A DNA stretch of 64,000 nt from Vitellaria paradoxa (taxonomy: Eukaryota; Streptophyta; Magnoliopsida; Ericales; Sapotaceae). Positions 33,283 through 46,244 of this stretch are shown piece after piece (position 1 is the stretch's first letter; each line of letters opens with the position of its first letter). Below the pieces are notes generated by a model that worked only from the letters and a program-made list of their open reading frames with translations, was not told the DNA's origin and searched no databases. The stretch lies in assembly GCA_019916065.1 (NCBI GenBank), contig CM034238.1, forward strand, positions 25,035,246 to 25,099,245, read 5' to 3'. The position numbers and the translations under genes were made by a program.

Positions 33283-36165
33283 GTTTCCTTTTACAGATCA
33301 CCCCCACTTTTAGTTCAACAACTTCAGTTTCCTTACCTGATGATCTTAGCAAAATAATTACCGAGTTCAAATCTGTATTTTCAACCCCAAAGAACTTGCC
33401 ACCAACAGGAAGTCATGATCACCAAATACCATTGCAACCTAATCAAAGTCCAGTTAGTGTGTGTCCTTACTGTTATCCACACTACCAAAAGATCGAAATT
33501 GAGCGCATGGTCCAGGAGTTCCTTAACTTGGGAATAATTCGGCCAAGCACCAGTCCTTTTTCGTCACTGGTCCTCTTGGTTAAAAAAATGGATGATTCAT
33601 AGCATTTTTGTGTCGACTATCGCGCCTTCAACAATATCACAGTGAAGGATAAATATCCAATTCTTGTCATCGATGAGCTGCTGGATGAATTACATGGAGC
33701 CAAGTATTACTCCAAATTGGATCTACGATCCGGTTACCACCAAAATCGAATGAAGAATGAAGACATTCACAAAACAGCCTTTCGCACTCACGAAGGACAT
33801 TACGAATTTGTTGTTATGCCGTTTGGATTGACGAACGCACCTTCCACTTTTCAAAACCTCATGAACGACTTGTTCCATCCGTATCTTAGGAAATTTGTTC
33901 TTGTCTTCTTTGACGATATCTTAGTATACAGCAAAACATGGGAAGATCACCTACTCCATATCCGCACAGTACTACTTGTTTTATCAACTAACCATTTGTA
34001 TGCAAAACAATCCAAATGCTATTTTGGTGTTAAGCAGGTAGAATATCTTGGCCACTTGATCTCACAAGAAGGAGTCGCAGTTGATCCAACAAAGATTCAA
34101 GCTGTAAAACATTGGCCAGTTCCTACTTCAGCAAAAGGTGTCCGAGGCTTCCTGGGTTTAGCCTGTTACTACCGCAAGTTCATCCGTGGTTTTGGCAATA
34201 GTGCAGCTCCATTAACTCAGTTATTATCGAAGGAGGGTTTCCATTGGAATTCAGAAGCAGCTAAGGCATTTGAATAGCTAAAGCAGGCACTTACTATTTC
34301 TCCGGTTCTTAGTTTACCGGACTTCTCTCAACCATTCATAGTGGAATGTGATGCCTGCGGGATAGGAATCAGAGCCATTCACACTCAACAAGGACGGCCA
34401 ATAGCTTACTTTAGTGAGGCTCTCAAAGGCTCTGCTTTATATCTCTCCACTTACGACAAAGAAATGCTGGCAATCGTGAAAGCAGTATGAAAATGGCGGC
34501 CATATCTTTTGGGAAAGCGCTTCATAATTCAAACCGATCAACGAAGCCTGAGGTACCTCCTAGAGCAACAAATAACAACTCCCACACAAACTAAATGGCT
34601 GACCAAAATTGATGGGGTATGATTATGTTATCAACTATAAAAAAAAAGATAGAGAATCAAAGTGCCGATGCTCTTTCCCGGGTGGCGGAGTTCGAATGTC
34701 AAGCTATTTCCTTGCCTGTACATGATTGGTGGACTACTCTTCAGCAGGAAGTTTTGGTTGATCCTTTTTACGATAAGCTAAGCAACCCAGAAACACTACT
34801 CAATCAGCACAATTACATTCAAAAAGATGGTGTTTGGTTTAAAAAAAGACACCTCATTTTAAGTCCTACCTCAACTCTAATTCCTTTTATATTGGCAGAT
34901 TATCATTCTTCCACAATTGGTGGGCATTTTGGATATCAAAAGACCTTGGGACGATTGCGTCCTAATTTTTCTTGGCCAGGATTGTGCACTACAGTGAAGA
35001 ACTTTATCCGAAGCTACGATGTCTGCCAGCGATGCAAGTATGATCGTTTACCAACTGCAGGGACTCTCCAACCTCTGCCGATTCCATAGAAAATTTGGAC
35101 CGAGATCATAATGGATTTCATTGATGCATTGCCACCTTCTCAAGGTCATACAGTAGTCATGGTGGTCGTGGATCGCTTATCGAAGTATGCCCACTTTGTT
35201 CCAATGAAGCACCCTTACACTGCTCTGTCAGTTGCTAAGGCCTTTATCAATCAAATTGTTCATTTACATGGAGTGCCTACGTCAATTGTTAGTGACCGTG
35301 ACAGTGTTTTTCTCAGCAATTTCTGGAAGTATCTATTCCAATTACAAGGCACAAAATTATGCATGAGCTCTAGTTATCATCCCCAAACAGATGGGCAAAC
35401 AGAAATGCTCAATCGGACTTTGGAACAATATCTGCGATGTTTTGTTCATGAACAGCCCAAAAAGTGGCTCGAATGGCTTCCGTGGGCTGAATATAGTTAC
35501 AATACGGCAATCCATTCTGGCACCAAAATGTCTCCATTTGAGGCTGTATATGGGCAACCTCCGCCTACGCTATTTTCGTATGCACCAGGCACCTCTAATG
35601 TTCAGACAGTGGATGATTTCTTATGTACTCAAGATGTTATTCTACGAGACCTACGCCGGAATTTAGCCATGGCACAAAACAGAATGAAGGTTCAGGCCGA
35701 CCACCATCACCGGGAAATAGAGTTTGAAATTGGGATTATGTGTATTTGAAGTTGCAGCCTTATCGCCAGCAATCCGTTGTTTTTCGTCGCTCCTTGAAGC
35801 TGTCACCTCGCTACTATGGTCCATACAAAATTCTTGCCAAAATTGGACCAGTAGCTTACAAGTTAGACTTGCCTCCATGCTCTCGCATACATGATGTTTT
35901 TCATGTAAGTCTTCTAAAAAAACAATTGGGTACTTTACAACATACTTCTCCACAGCTTCCACCAATTTCAGAAGATGCGGTCATTCTTCCTCAACCGGAA
36001 GCAATCTTGGACCGACGCGTTATACGCAAGGGTCATTACTGTCCAAGAGAAGAAGTTCTAGTCAAATGGGCAGGCACATTTTGCGAAGACGCAACTTGGG
36101 AAAATATGAGGAGGTTCTCTCGCACCTATCCAGGCTTCATCCTTGCGGACAAGGATAATTTTAGG
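33283..36165 (+). pseudogene. Chromovirus pol region (RT, RNase H, integrase, chromodomain)
   Basis: Reverse transcriptase shows [40 protein letters not shown] and FFDDILVYS (33908). RNase H shows VECDACGIGI and YFSEAL. Integrase has the H-H-C-C zinc finger (ADYHSSTIGGH...CQRC) and acidic residues in IMDFIDALP, SDRDSVF and TEMLNRTLE. Near the C terminus VLVKWAGTFCEDATWEN is chromodomain-like, which may guide integration to heterochromatin. Breaks: stops at 33600-33602, 34275-34277, 34488-34490 and 35087-35089, frameshifts near 34600-34660, and a 1-base loss near 35733. No functional polyprotein can be made. Confidence 0.92.
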
Positions 36166-36174
36166 GGGGAGGGA
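36160..36174 (+). promoter_or_regulatory. Polypurine tract of the chromovirus
   Basis: TTTAGGGGGGAGGGA abuts the 3' LTR, in the position of the plus-strand primer. Confidence 0.8.
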
Positions 36175-36477
36175 TGATATGGTCACGTTATTAGCCCACA
36201 ACATCAGTTAGTTGGTTGGCTAGTCAGGGAATAAGTCAGTTGTGAATACGTGGGTCCTTTTGTTTAGATGATGGTAGTTTTTTTTTTTTTCCCACTACTT
36301 AGTATTTCTTGCATTGTTGTTCCTTTATTTTAGTAAGTCAGTTGTGAGCCAGTTATGAATGTAAAACCTATTAATTGGGCATTACAGAGAGGAAATGAAT
36401 CAAGGAATTACATGGTTAAATCATCCCCACTCTCTGTTTCTCTTTCTCTCCCCTTCTTAAATTCTACTTGTTTATCA
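36175..36477 (+). repeat. 3' LTR of the chromovirus
   Basis: 303 bp, TGATATGGTCACG to TTTATCA, followed by the TTACT duplication at 36478-36482. Confidence 0.95.
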
Positions 36478-36557
36478 TTACTTGCAGGCTGGCGCATCAC
36501 GTTCGAAGCAATAAAGGCAGGCCAATAAATCACATTCACAGTTGTTGCACCAGATGA
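36478..36557 (+). pseudogene. MED26-like copy 2, 3' end beyond the chromovirus
   Basis: TTGCAGGCTGGCGCATCACG and onward aligns with the last 25 or so codons of copy 3 and ends at the same TGA (36555-36557). Confidence 0.8.
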
Positions 36558-38711
36558 TAATCAGCCCCTCAAAGTAATTCACGCAAATAAAAAGAATTGC
36601 GTGTAGATGGATCCCTATTTTGTGTTGTCTTGTAGGGTACTTCTATTAATTGATAAATATAAATACATATATTTTTTTTTTCGAGCTTTTCATAATATGT
36701 CTTTACTTGGTCTACCTATACTTGAAACCTGAAAGAGTCTTTGATCTACCCAAATCTGCTTGTATATGAATGTCTTTGAATGATACAAATCAACTTCCTT
36801 AGTTTGACTCAATTGTCCAGATGATAATTAAATTTATCCAGGTTTATGTTCTAAATGTCTAATATAATTATTCTGATTCTTTGCATAGCCTAACCGACTA
36901 AGGCAGCCCTTAATCCTCAAACAAAATCGTTTGATATTTGACTCATACAAACAAAAAGTGACATATTACATCATAATCTCTAGATAAAACAAACCAAAAC
37001 TCATGAATGCTTGTCCCTTTATTCAAATAGTTCATGTTAGTAGTTTAACTAAGTTTCTGTTCTATATATGGTATTGCCAGATTAAACATGTTGAGTACAT
37101 TGGTTTAGCTCGGATCAATTGGTAGCTTCATTCTTGCAGACCAATAATACTTGCAGGCAACTAAATTAAATATTAGAACTTTGGGACACATAATCAATTA
37201 TAAGGTACAAACGACACTGTCAAAACTTATCAAACTCTAAAATCAATCTTTCTATTAATAAAAGAAAAAACTGCCTACATTTAACCCTCTCCAAAACCTG
37301 GTTGTGCAAGAGGCTTAGGAAATGGGTTGCCTTTTTTTTTTTAATTTAAAATCAAATTATAATCTCTTAATATGTGATAATCATTTTCAAGCACATAATT
37401 CAATTGGTAATGTGGGCAACAAAACAATAATAAATTCATCGAACTTTGACTTAGCCACCCCAAAAACATTATAATAAAATAAGAAATAAAAAGATATATA
37501 TATATATATGAACACACATTCCGCCGATTATTCATAGCTTTGGATAACTATTTCTCAAAACAAGCCCACAAACAGAAACATATAGCCACATAATGTCTTA
37601 GAAGATTTTAAAATCTCGTTCACCGCAAAAGAATTGCACAGAAACTAACAAAACGTTTGAGGACAATTTACATAAACATAAAACCGCAATTTAGACATCA
37701 AGAACAATAAACCATTGCCAATATTTTCACACAAACTAACAGTATTTGATGCAATAGCCTGTTATCAAACATAATGTAGCTTAAATATGGAACATAATAG
37801 TAATACTGGAATTATAGGGTCGATCTCAAATAACTAGGATACATTTTTAATAACATAATTTTGAATAATAATTTCCTTTTTGGCCAAAAATTGGGTATAT
37901 TTTCCATGATGCTTAAGTAGGTTTAGTCTTCAAATTTTGGTTAAGCAATTTATTTCAACCATCACCTTGCTTTGTTGGAAAAAAATGCCTAGTCAACAAG
38001 ATAAGGAAGTATTATGGTGATGTAGAGTCAAGTTGTTTCTTTTACCAATTTTCCACAAGGAAACATCAATGCTTAATTCTCATGTGTAAACCAATACTAA
38101 ACACATACCCATTATCCAATCTTCCATAGAATCTTAAAACATCATGAGATTTCAACTAATATTAAACACATAACAATTATTTGATCTTTCATAAAATCTT
38201 AAACATCATGAAATTTCAACAAGGAATAAAACATTAAAGGCAACACAAATAAGTTGGAGTTAGTTTTCCCATAATTTAGTTGCAAAATATTGTTCACCAT
38301 CCAAATCTAATATCAACTAGTGCTCTACTATCTGAACCCCAACTTTATCACAGAGTGGAAAGAAATTGAAACCACAAATTTTAGAAGTTAGATTGTAAAA
38401 TTTATGGAATGTAGTTTTGAACGAATAACATGTCCCACATTGAAAGTTTAAGAACCTTGTACTCAATCTTTTAAATAGACAAAAGTCAAACATGTAAGAT
38501 CAGTAACTTTGGAAAATAAATAAATGTAGATTTACATAAATTAGTATGAAAAGATTACCTCAATAAACCCTATCTCATTTCTCCAAGATTCTCCCGTTCA
38601 TTACTACATACATCAGTAGCTTCTTTAGAAACACATTCAAACAGCAAGAAGGCATAAGTTCTAAGGCAAAGCAGGGTGATGTCACTCTCAAAACACTTTT
38701 TTCCACTCTTC
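36558..38711. other. Unit 2 intergenic region
   Basis: Equivalent to 8663-10850 in unit 1 and 58982-61140 in unit 3. A (TA)n tract lies near 37494-37509. No gene recognised. Confidence 0.6.
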
Positions 38712-40736
38712 TAGTCTCCTTGTTGCAGTAACTCTCCCCTTCATAATCTGCCTTGAGGCTCTGAAATGGGCTGTGGAAAACTCCTTTCTACACATTCATT
38801 TCTTTTCTAACTCAGCTAACTTCACCGGACAAATGAGAGGGTAGAATGACCTTGAAGCAGTGGCAACACATCTCATCTATGAAATATATATATATACACA
38901 CACTTTATAGCTACAACATTGCCTACAAGTTATTTTCACTTTGTTTACTCTATGGGTGATTCAGTACCCTACACCAGCTCTCAAAATTTCTTTTTTCAAC
39001 ACAATTATGTTAATGACAGGAGGAATACTGATCATGCTTGCCTCTTTTTCTTATTAGCTGGTGCATATCATCCTAAGGATGGATTGACCTGATAGAAGGC
39101 GTTTGGGCTCTCCATCATTTGGGCATGTTTCTGTGCAAATCTTTCTTCTGTGATAAATCAGATATTTTGGAAACCTTTGTCGCCTGAATAGAGGTCCATA
39201 AGAAGCTAAATACCAACAATTAAAAAAAATATATGCTTCAAATGAGCAGAACACAGTGTCTTTTATTACCACACTGTTGCTATGTGTGTTGAGAATAACC
39301 TAAAAAAAAACCTTGATCGTCTGTTTTTGAACAAGCACTTATTGATTAGTGGAGAATCTTGGATTGTTCCAAAATCGTGTGTAGAAATGTTTTAATATCA
39401 AATTCTAGGTGTTCGGATGAAAGAAAAGGACAAAATTATGTGGAAGTGGACAATCCTCGATATTCTCCGAGCTCATCAAATCAGTTTTCCCAGAATTTCA
39501 TGTTACAAAACAATTTGAACAAATGCAGATAAGTTTCCAAATAGCAACGAAATGCAGTCCACCTTTTGTGGTTTTAAATTTCAATAGCAGGGCGGGTTTC
39601 ACATTAACTACATATAATGGACATGGAGATGGTAACCTAGGAATGAAGAAGTGTATATCTGAAACAGCAACCTTACTTCCACGTGTGTGATAGATTTCTT
39701 TGCTGCGTGAAGTTGGAGGGCTAATATACTTTTTCAACTATTTGAAGAATTTAAAAGTAGCATCTGTCGTACATTAATCACATCAATCCGAGATTTCATC
39801 TTTTCAAAAAGTCTAAAAAATAAACAATGTTGTTTGTCTACATGTGCTCACTCTTATAATCTATTTTTTATTTTAGATTGTGAGTGGCCAATCTAAATCA
39901 TTTATTTAAAGGTACAATCTAAAGGCTTTCTAAAACAATTTACAGATGCTCCGTGATATTAAATGCTTGCCTCAAAGGTGACAGGTGCCTAACTAAGTTT
40001 AAAATGCTCACAGAAATAAAAGGTCATTCATTAAACCTTGACAATTACACATTACACCGTGGTTGATCAGTTCACCAAAAACTTCTACAAAATTGTGCCC
40101 CTCAGTTGGTAGGTTCAAATCGTCTGTGTCCATAATAAGTATATACAAAAAGGTATCATCAGAGAACAAATTGAAATAGCTATGCCAATAAATTAAGTTA
40201 TAGGAAGCACAAGATTGCTAGAAACATAATAGAAACAACAACTCAGATAATTACAATATTAAAAGCAACTATATAAACGAGTATTGTGACTAAAATACTA
40301 AGTGGATGCCAATCACAAAGAGCGCTAAAAGTATTTTAGCAGAAACGTAACGAAATTGAGTGTTCTGTTATTTTTAGAACAAGTTTAATGCCTCAATTTC
40401 AGCTAATAATTTGGTCGAGAATTTTTTCAAATGGGAAATTTATATGAAGCCATCACACCGAAAATATTTTCCCTTGTAGGTGATTTTGTCAAGTCTTGTA
40501 ATATCTTCTAGTGAAGCACTAATGCATTCTTTAGCATGATTTAAGCTTTTTCTTTTTTTCTACTTGTTGAGTTAGTAACTATCCCAAAAATTTAAACTAG
40601 TAGGAAATGAGCCCAACAATGTATCTCAACTTACCAAGCAACCTTAACACTCACCCTCACGTGACCATGTCGCATGTGGAGTAGAGAGAGAGAGGGGCAA
40701 TTTTTAGCATGATTTAACCAAAAAAAAAAATACTAA

Positions 40737-41062
40737 GGTGTCATTTGATTTCTTTTTCTATTTTTTGTTTTCTATTTTTTGTTTTGAGCTCATTTGCTAT
40801 TTTATGCTTTTGAAAACAAAGAAAACAAGTCAAAAAGTATTTGGTCACTTGGATTTTCAAAATTTGTTTTAAAAAACAGAAAATAGATTTACACATAAAA
40901 TGAAAAATGACAAAAAGTTGTTTTAAGCATTTTCAATTCAAAACAAGAAAAATCTCAAAATAAGAAAAATAGAGCATTTTTTGTTTCCTTATTTTGAAAT
41001 TTTTAAAACATAAAACACATAAAACAGAAAACAAAATACAGAAGAGCGAACCAAATGTCACC
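40737..41062. mobile_element. PIF/Harbinger-like MITE (block A)
   Basis: GGTGTCATTTGATTTC to CCAAATGTCACC with TAA on both sides; the same element as 18148-18475. Confidence 0.7.
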
Positions 41063-41911
41063 TAACTTTTTCTCTTTTTCTACTTGTTAAGTCGCTTACT
41101 GTCTCAAAAGTTTAAACTAGTAAGACGTGCGTCCAACAATGTATGTCAACTTACCAAGCAAACTTGACACTCACCCTCATGTGACCATGTTGCATGCGGA
41201 GTAGAGAGAGAGAGAGGTAAATTGAACAAAACATAACAGATTGCATGGGGGTAAATGGGGAACATGCACAAAAACAAGAATTGAAAGCCCCTCGAAGCTA
41301 GAGATCTGAGATAATTTCAAGCACCAATTGTTTCAAAAGTTTAAACTAATAGGAAATGAGTCTAATAGTATGTATCAACCTTTAACACTACTTATCAATC
41401 CAAAAGGGGAAAAAAATTATCAGTGAGCTAATGCTTCCACATAAATTTTCTAAAAAAGGGAAAAAAGAGCAATAATCATATTAGAAGTAGGCTTTACTTA
41501 TATATAGTTCTGACACTTAACCAACTTCTCTATTATGAAGAAAAATGTTCCATTATTCCTTGAAGATCCAAAGTTGGAGATTTTATTATTTTGAGTATAG
41601 ATAAAACTTAATCACAAGGTGAGTTGCTTAGGATGGTACGTGATTGTTTGAGAAGGAACAATTTGTTAGAGAAGCAAGCTTATATCTTGAACATGTGGCC
41701 AAATTTATATTGACGTAGGTTGGCAAGTGATTGTTTGAGATTGAGAAGGAGCGAACTTTACTTCTTATATTCACTTATTAATTTTTAACACGCTATTCAA
41801 ATGTGGTCAAACTTACTTTTTTTAAAAGGGTCAAACGTGTGTGACTATTCACTTTTTTAGGTGATGGTGAGATTTGAACTCAGAAACTTTTGTTAGATAT
41901 CATGTTAAAGT

Positions 41912-43037
41912 CACAAGTGAAAAGAGGGGTATTAGCGACTGCCACAAGCAGTCGCTAAAAGTAAAATAGCGGCCACTAAAAGTATTAACGACGGCTTAGC
42001 GACCGCATCAAGCAAGTCGCATTTGGGTCGTCGCTAAAAAGTATTGGCGGTTGCTAAATTTTTTGCGATCACGCCTGCGACCGCTTGAATTAAAAAGAAG
42101 CGGTCGCTAATACATAAAAAAATTAAAAAAAAAGACAGAAAAAATAAAAAAATAGCTACATACAAAAATTTAAAAATATACATAAAAAAATTACATCACA
42201 CAGTAAAAAAAAATTCAACAGCAACATTTCAACAATTAATATTACATTTCACAACCAACAATTCAAAAAAAACATTCCAATCAAACAACCAACATCCAAC
42301 ATTAACAGCATATATATGAAACTGACAAATTAATGAGTAAGTAAAATAAAAAAAAAACACACAATAATATATACATGCATGCATATATGAATCAGCAAAC
42401 CCCAACCACAAAAACAAAAAAAAAATTATTTATATTCATCCAATAATAAACAAAAAAATCAGAAAATAAAAAAAATAATTCAAACTAAAAAAAAAAAATC
42501 AAACCTAGTGGTGTGGTAGTGAGGCCTCTAAATAACTCTAATACACAAAAAAAAAAATTGTTAGTGAGAGAGAGCAAGAGAGAGAGTGAGAAACAAAGAG
42601 CAAGAGAAAGCCAAAGAGAAAGAAAGAGAGAGAGAGAGCTAGAGAGGGAGAACTTACCGATGGCGACGGCGGCCAGCGTCCGGCTACGGCAGCGGCGGCA
42701 AAGAAAGGAGGGCAGGGAGGAGAGAGGGGCAGGGGGGGAGAGAGGAGAGAGTGCAGGGGAGGGAGGGGAAAAAGAGGGAGGGAAAGAGGGGAAAAAGATA
42801 GGGGCGTTTTGCCCGATATAATTACAGTATTAGCGACTGCCTAATTCTGTCGCCTAAAAGATATTAGCGACCGCCATGAGCGGTTGCCCAAATTTTCCCG
42901 TTACTTTTCCTTTTGCGCACTTGATTAGCGACGCCCAATATAGCGACCGCTTAAAGTGGTCACTAATAACGTTATAGTAACCGCCAAAAGCGGTCACTCG
43001 AGTTTTCCACTCGCCGATTGGCCAATCTCTAGTAGTG
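41912..43037. mobile_element. Non-autonomous CACTA element (block A)
   Basis: 1126 bp, flanked by the 3-bp duplication AGT (41909-41911, 43038-43040), as expected for CACTA/EnSpm. The right terminus reads AGTAGTG, inverted CACTACT; the left terminus has mutated to CACAAGTGA. Both subterminal regions hold many copies of AGCGACCGC / GCGGTCGCT in both orientations, the usual transposase-binding architecture. No transposase. The middle holds GA-rich repeats and a GC-rich gene-like piece (42650-42800). Unit 1 keeps the empty site at 19325. Confidence 0.85.
42487..42800 (-). other. Gene-like cargo inside the CACTA element (block A)
   Basis: On the minus strand a GC-rich segment (about 42800-42659) ends CCGCCGTCGCCATCG and is followed by GTAAGTTCTCCC, a good 5' splice site. 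After a pyrimidine-rich stretch comes TTGTGTATTAG (about 42541), an acceptor-like sequence, then AGTTATTTAGAGGCC. This looks like a captured exon-intron-exon junction of a host gene, but the encoded protein is too low-complexity to identify. Confidence 0.4.
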
Positions 43038-43139
43038 AGTATTAATCACCATCCCACCTGAAAACTTATGTTGTTAGGAAGGGACAACTTTACTATTATA
43101 ATTGACTTACTATTTCTCAACCAAAAAAAAAAAAAAAAC

Positions 43140-44100
43140 TATCTTTATATATATATATATATATTTTTGAAAAGTAAGAAAGAATAGATTAATAAAAATA
43201 AAAGATACAAGATCATAGGGGCATTCTCCCCAGTGTACATTAAAGCCCAAAACTAACTAGTATAAGCTAGATAAACCAACATAAGCCACAAAACCAAAAG
43301 ACAGCTTGAAAGCAAGCTAACATACAGTATAAGCAAGCTTACATAGCTCGGACAAAAAGTTGATAACACTAGCACACAAAGCCTCACAAAAAAACAATGA
43401 ACGAAACACAGTTCATCAAAGAATCATGCCCAACCCACAAATCAACAGAACTAGCAACGAGACAGTAGTTCAACAAATACCTTCACTAGCAACCAAGAGC
43501 CAACAGTAGAAGAAGCAACAATACAACATTCTGCTACAGCACATAACCACAAACTTCAAATATCAACTAAATAATCATCCTTTGAAGTAGAGACACAATG
43601 CAGCCACAAAGTAGAGCAATCAGCAACCACAATAGTGAAAACAAAGGCTAAAATCAGCAAATGCATTAAAACCAATACTGAGCATAAACCATGAGGTAGC
43701 ATCACATCCCCAGCATATGCAGCAGCTAGGCATGAACTTCACCATATAGGCTAAGCAGCAACACAACATCAACAAAGTCATTTGTATTATTAAATAATAA
43801 TGTGGTAAAACTCAGCCACAACTGCTACATAGCCAGGTATACAATGGAGCAGCAATCAGCCCATGCATCCACACCACACCAGATGTAGAAATAAACTCAT
43901 CCAAATGCCAAAACAGGATCATCGCACTGCACAAACTAGCACAACCAATAGCCAAGCAAGTAGCATAAATGAGCCAAAACAAAAACCAATCCAAATAGCA
44001 GGAAATCTGTCAAAACTAATAGCCACTACTGCTGCTTTTCGTCCTTTTGTATGATCTCCTTGCTTGTGCTATTCTTGAACTAATGTGAAGATAGGATCAA
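43140..44100 (-). mobile_element. LINE-like 3' fragment (block A, tentative)
   Basis: Same sequence family as 19440-20340: (TA)n, AATAAAAATAAAAGATAC, then GGGGCATTCTCCCC, read as an inverted 3' tail. No coding domain. Confidence 0.3.
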
Positions 44101-44152
44101 GAGTCCCTAATACTTATGCCATGACTAATTTCAAGCCTATATCATGTTGTGA

Positions 44153-44226
44153 TATAATTAAACCTGTTCGAGGCTTGCTATCTCATTGGTTTTTGCTATC
44201 TAGTTGGGGTGACCATTTGGGAAATA
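44153..44226 (-). repeat. Short inverted fragment at the duplication junction
   Basis: This 74-bp piece (ATTAAACCTGTTCGAGGC ... GGTGACCATTTGGGAAATA) is the reverse complement of the sequence near 20489-20562 and 49674-49748. It sits exactly between block A and block B. Confidence 0.85.
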
Positions 44227-46244
44227 GTCATAGTCTCCTTGTTGCAGTAATTCTCCCCTTCTTAATCTGCCTCGAGGCTCTGAAATGGGTTGTGGACAAC
44301 TCCTTTCCACACATTCATTTCTTTTCTGACTCAGCTAACTTCATTGGACAACTGACAGGGTAGAATGACCTTAAAGCAATGGCAACACCTCTCCTCTGAG
44401 AAATATATATATATGTACACTTTACAACTACAACATTGCCTACAAATTATTTTCACTTTGTTTACTCTATGGATGATTCAGTACCCTGCCCCAACTCTCA
44501 AAATTTCCTATCTCAACACAATTATCTTGATGACAGGAGGATTACTGATCACGCTTGCCTCCTTTTCTTATTAGCTGGTGCATATCATCCTAAGGATGGA
44601 TTGACCTGATAGAAGGTGTTTGGGCTCTCCATCCTTTGGGCATGTTTCTGTGCAAATCTTTCTTCTGTGATAAATCAGATATTTTAGAAACCTTTGCCGC
44701 CTGAATAGAGGTCCATAAGAAGCTAAATACCAACAATTAAAAAAAATATATGCTTCAAATGAGCAGAACACAACGTCTTTTATTACCTCACTGCTGCTAT
44801 GGGTGTTGAGAATAACCTAAAAAAAAACCTTGATTGTCTGTTTTTGAACAAGTACTTTTTGATTAGTGGAGAATCTTGGATTGTTCCAAAATCGTGTGTA
44901 GAAATGTTTTAATATCAAATTCTGGGTGTTTGGATGAAAGAAAAGGACAAAATTATGTAGAAGTGGGCAATCCTCGATATTCTCCGAGCTCATCAAATCA
45001 TTTCTCCCAGAATTTCATGTTACAAACAATTTGAACAGATGCAGGTAAGTATCCAAATAGAAAAGAAATTTCAATAGCAAGGCGGGTTCCACATTAACTA
45101 CATATAATGGACATGGAGATGGTAACCTAGGAATGAAGAAGTGTATATCTGAAACAGCAACCTTACTTCCACGTATGTGATAGATTTCTTTGTTGCGTGA
45201 AGTTGGAGGGCCAATGTACTTTTCCTCTATTTGAAGAATTTAAAAGTAGCATCTGTCGTACATTAATCGCATCAATCCGAGATTTCATCTTTTCAAAAAG
45301 TCTAAAAAATAAACAATGTTGTTTGTCTACATGTGCTCACTCTTATAATCTATTTTTTATTTTAGATTGTGAGTGGCCAATCTAAATCATTTATTTGAAG
45401 GTACAATCTAAAGGCTTTCTGAAACAATTTACAGATGCTCCGTGATATTAAATGCTTGCCTCAAAGGTGACAGGTGCCTAACTAAGTTTAAAATGCTCAC
45501 AGAAATAAAAGGTCATTCATTAAACCTTGACAATTACACATTACACCATGGTTGATCAGTTCACCAAAAACTTCTACAAAATTGTGCCCCTCAGTTGGTA
45601 GGTTCAAATCGTCTGTGTCCATAATAAGTATATACAAAAAGGTATCATCAGAGAACAAATTGAAATAGCTATGCCAATAAATTGAGTTATAGGAAGCACA
45701 AGATTGCTAGAAACATAATAGAAACAACAACTCAGATAATTACAATATTAAAAGCAACTATATAAATGAGTATTGTGACTAAAATACTAAGTGGATACCA
45801 ATCACAAAGAGCGCTAAAAGTATTTTAGCAGAAACGTAATGAAATTGAGGGTTCTGTTATTTTTAGAACAAGTTTAATTCCCCAATTTCAGCTAATAATT
45901 TGGTCAAGAATTTTTTCAAATGGGAAATTTATATGAAGCCATCACACCGAAAATATTTTCCCTTGTAGGTGATTTTGTCAAGTCCTGTAATATCTTCTAG
46001 TGAAGCACTAATGCATTCTTTAGCATGATTTAAAAAAAAAAAAGTACCAACTTTTTCTTTTGTTCTACTTGTTGAGTCACTAACTGTCCCAAAAATTTAA
46101 ACTAGTAGGAAATGAGCCCAACAATGTATCTCAACTTACCAAGCAACCTTAACACTCACCCTCACGTGACCATGTTGCATGTGGAGTAGAGAGAGAGAGG
46201 GGCAATTTTTAGCATGATTTAACCCCAAAAAAAAAAAATACTAA

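Larger units (their letters stand above)
29869..36477 (+). mobile_element. Ty3/gypsy chromovirus, decayed, with nested insertion
   Basis: A 6609-bp element with LTRs of 302 and 303 bp, primer-binding site, gag, protease, RT, RNase H, integrase, a C-terminal chromodomain-like region and a polypurine tract. Flanked by the perfect 5-bp duplication TTACT (29864-29868 and 36478-36482), inserted into the 3' coding end of MED26-like copy 2; removing it rejoins the gene as in copy 3. Without the nested block (31719-33275) it would be about 5.05 kb, a size compatible with short-LTR chromoviruses such as the Reina group (inference). The pol region carries several stops and frameshifts, so it is not autonomous. 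Confidence 0.95.
38712..44152 (+). repeat. 5.4-kb block A of the internal unit 2 duplication
   Basis: Begins TAGTCTCCTTGTTGCAGTAA and is repeated as block B from 44231. The two blocks share the MITE, the CACTA element and the LINE-like fragment at corresponding places; unit 1 has only one version of this region (10843-20490, interrupted by copia). Confidence 0.85.

Noticed and set aside
42600..42640. CRISPR-like regular repeats
   Set aside because: GA-dinucleotide simple repeats without spacers; the genome is eukaryotic.
42513..42821. + strand ORF rich in Arg, Glu and Gly inside the CACTA element, also at 47997-48296
   Set aside because: Translation of GA-rich simple repeats; the likely real signal is the captured fragment on the opposite strand.
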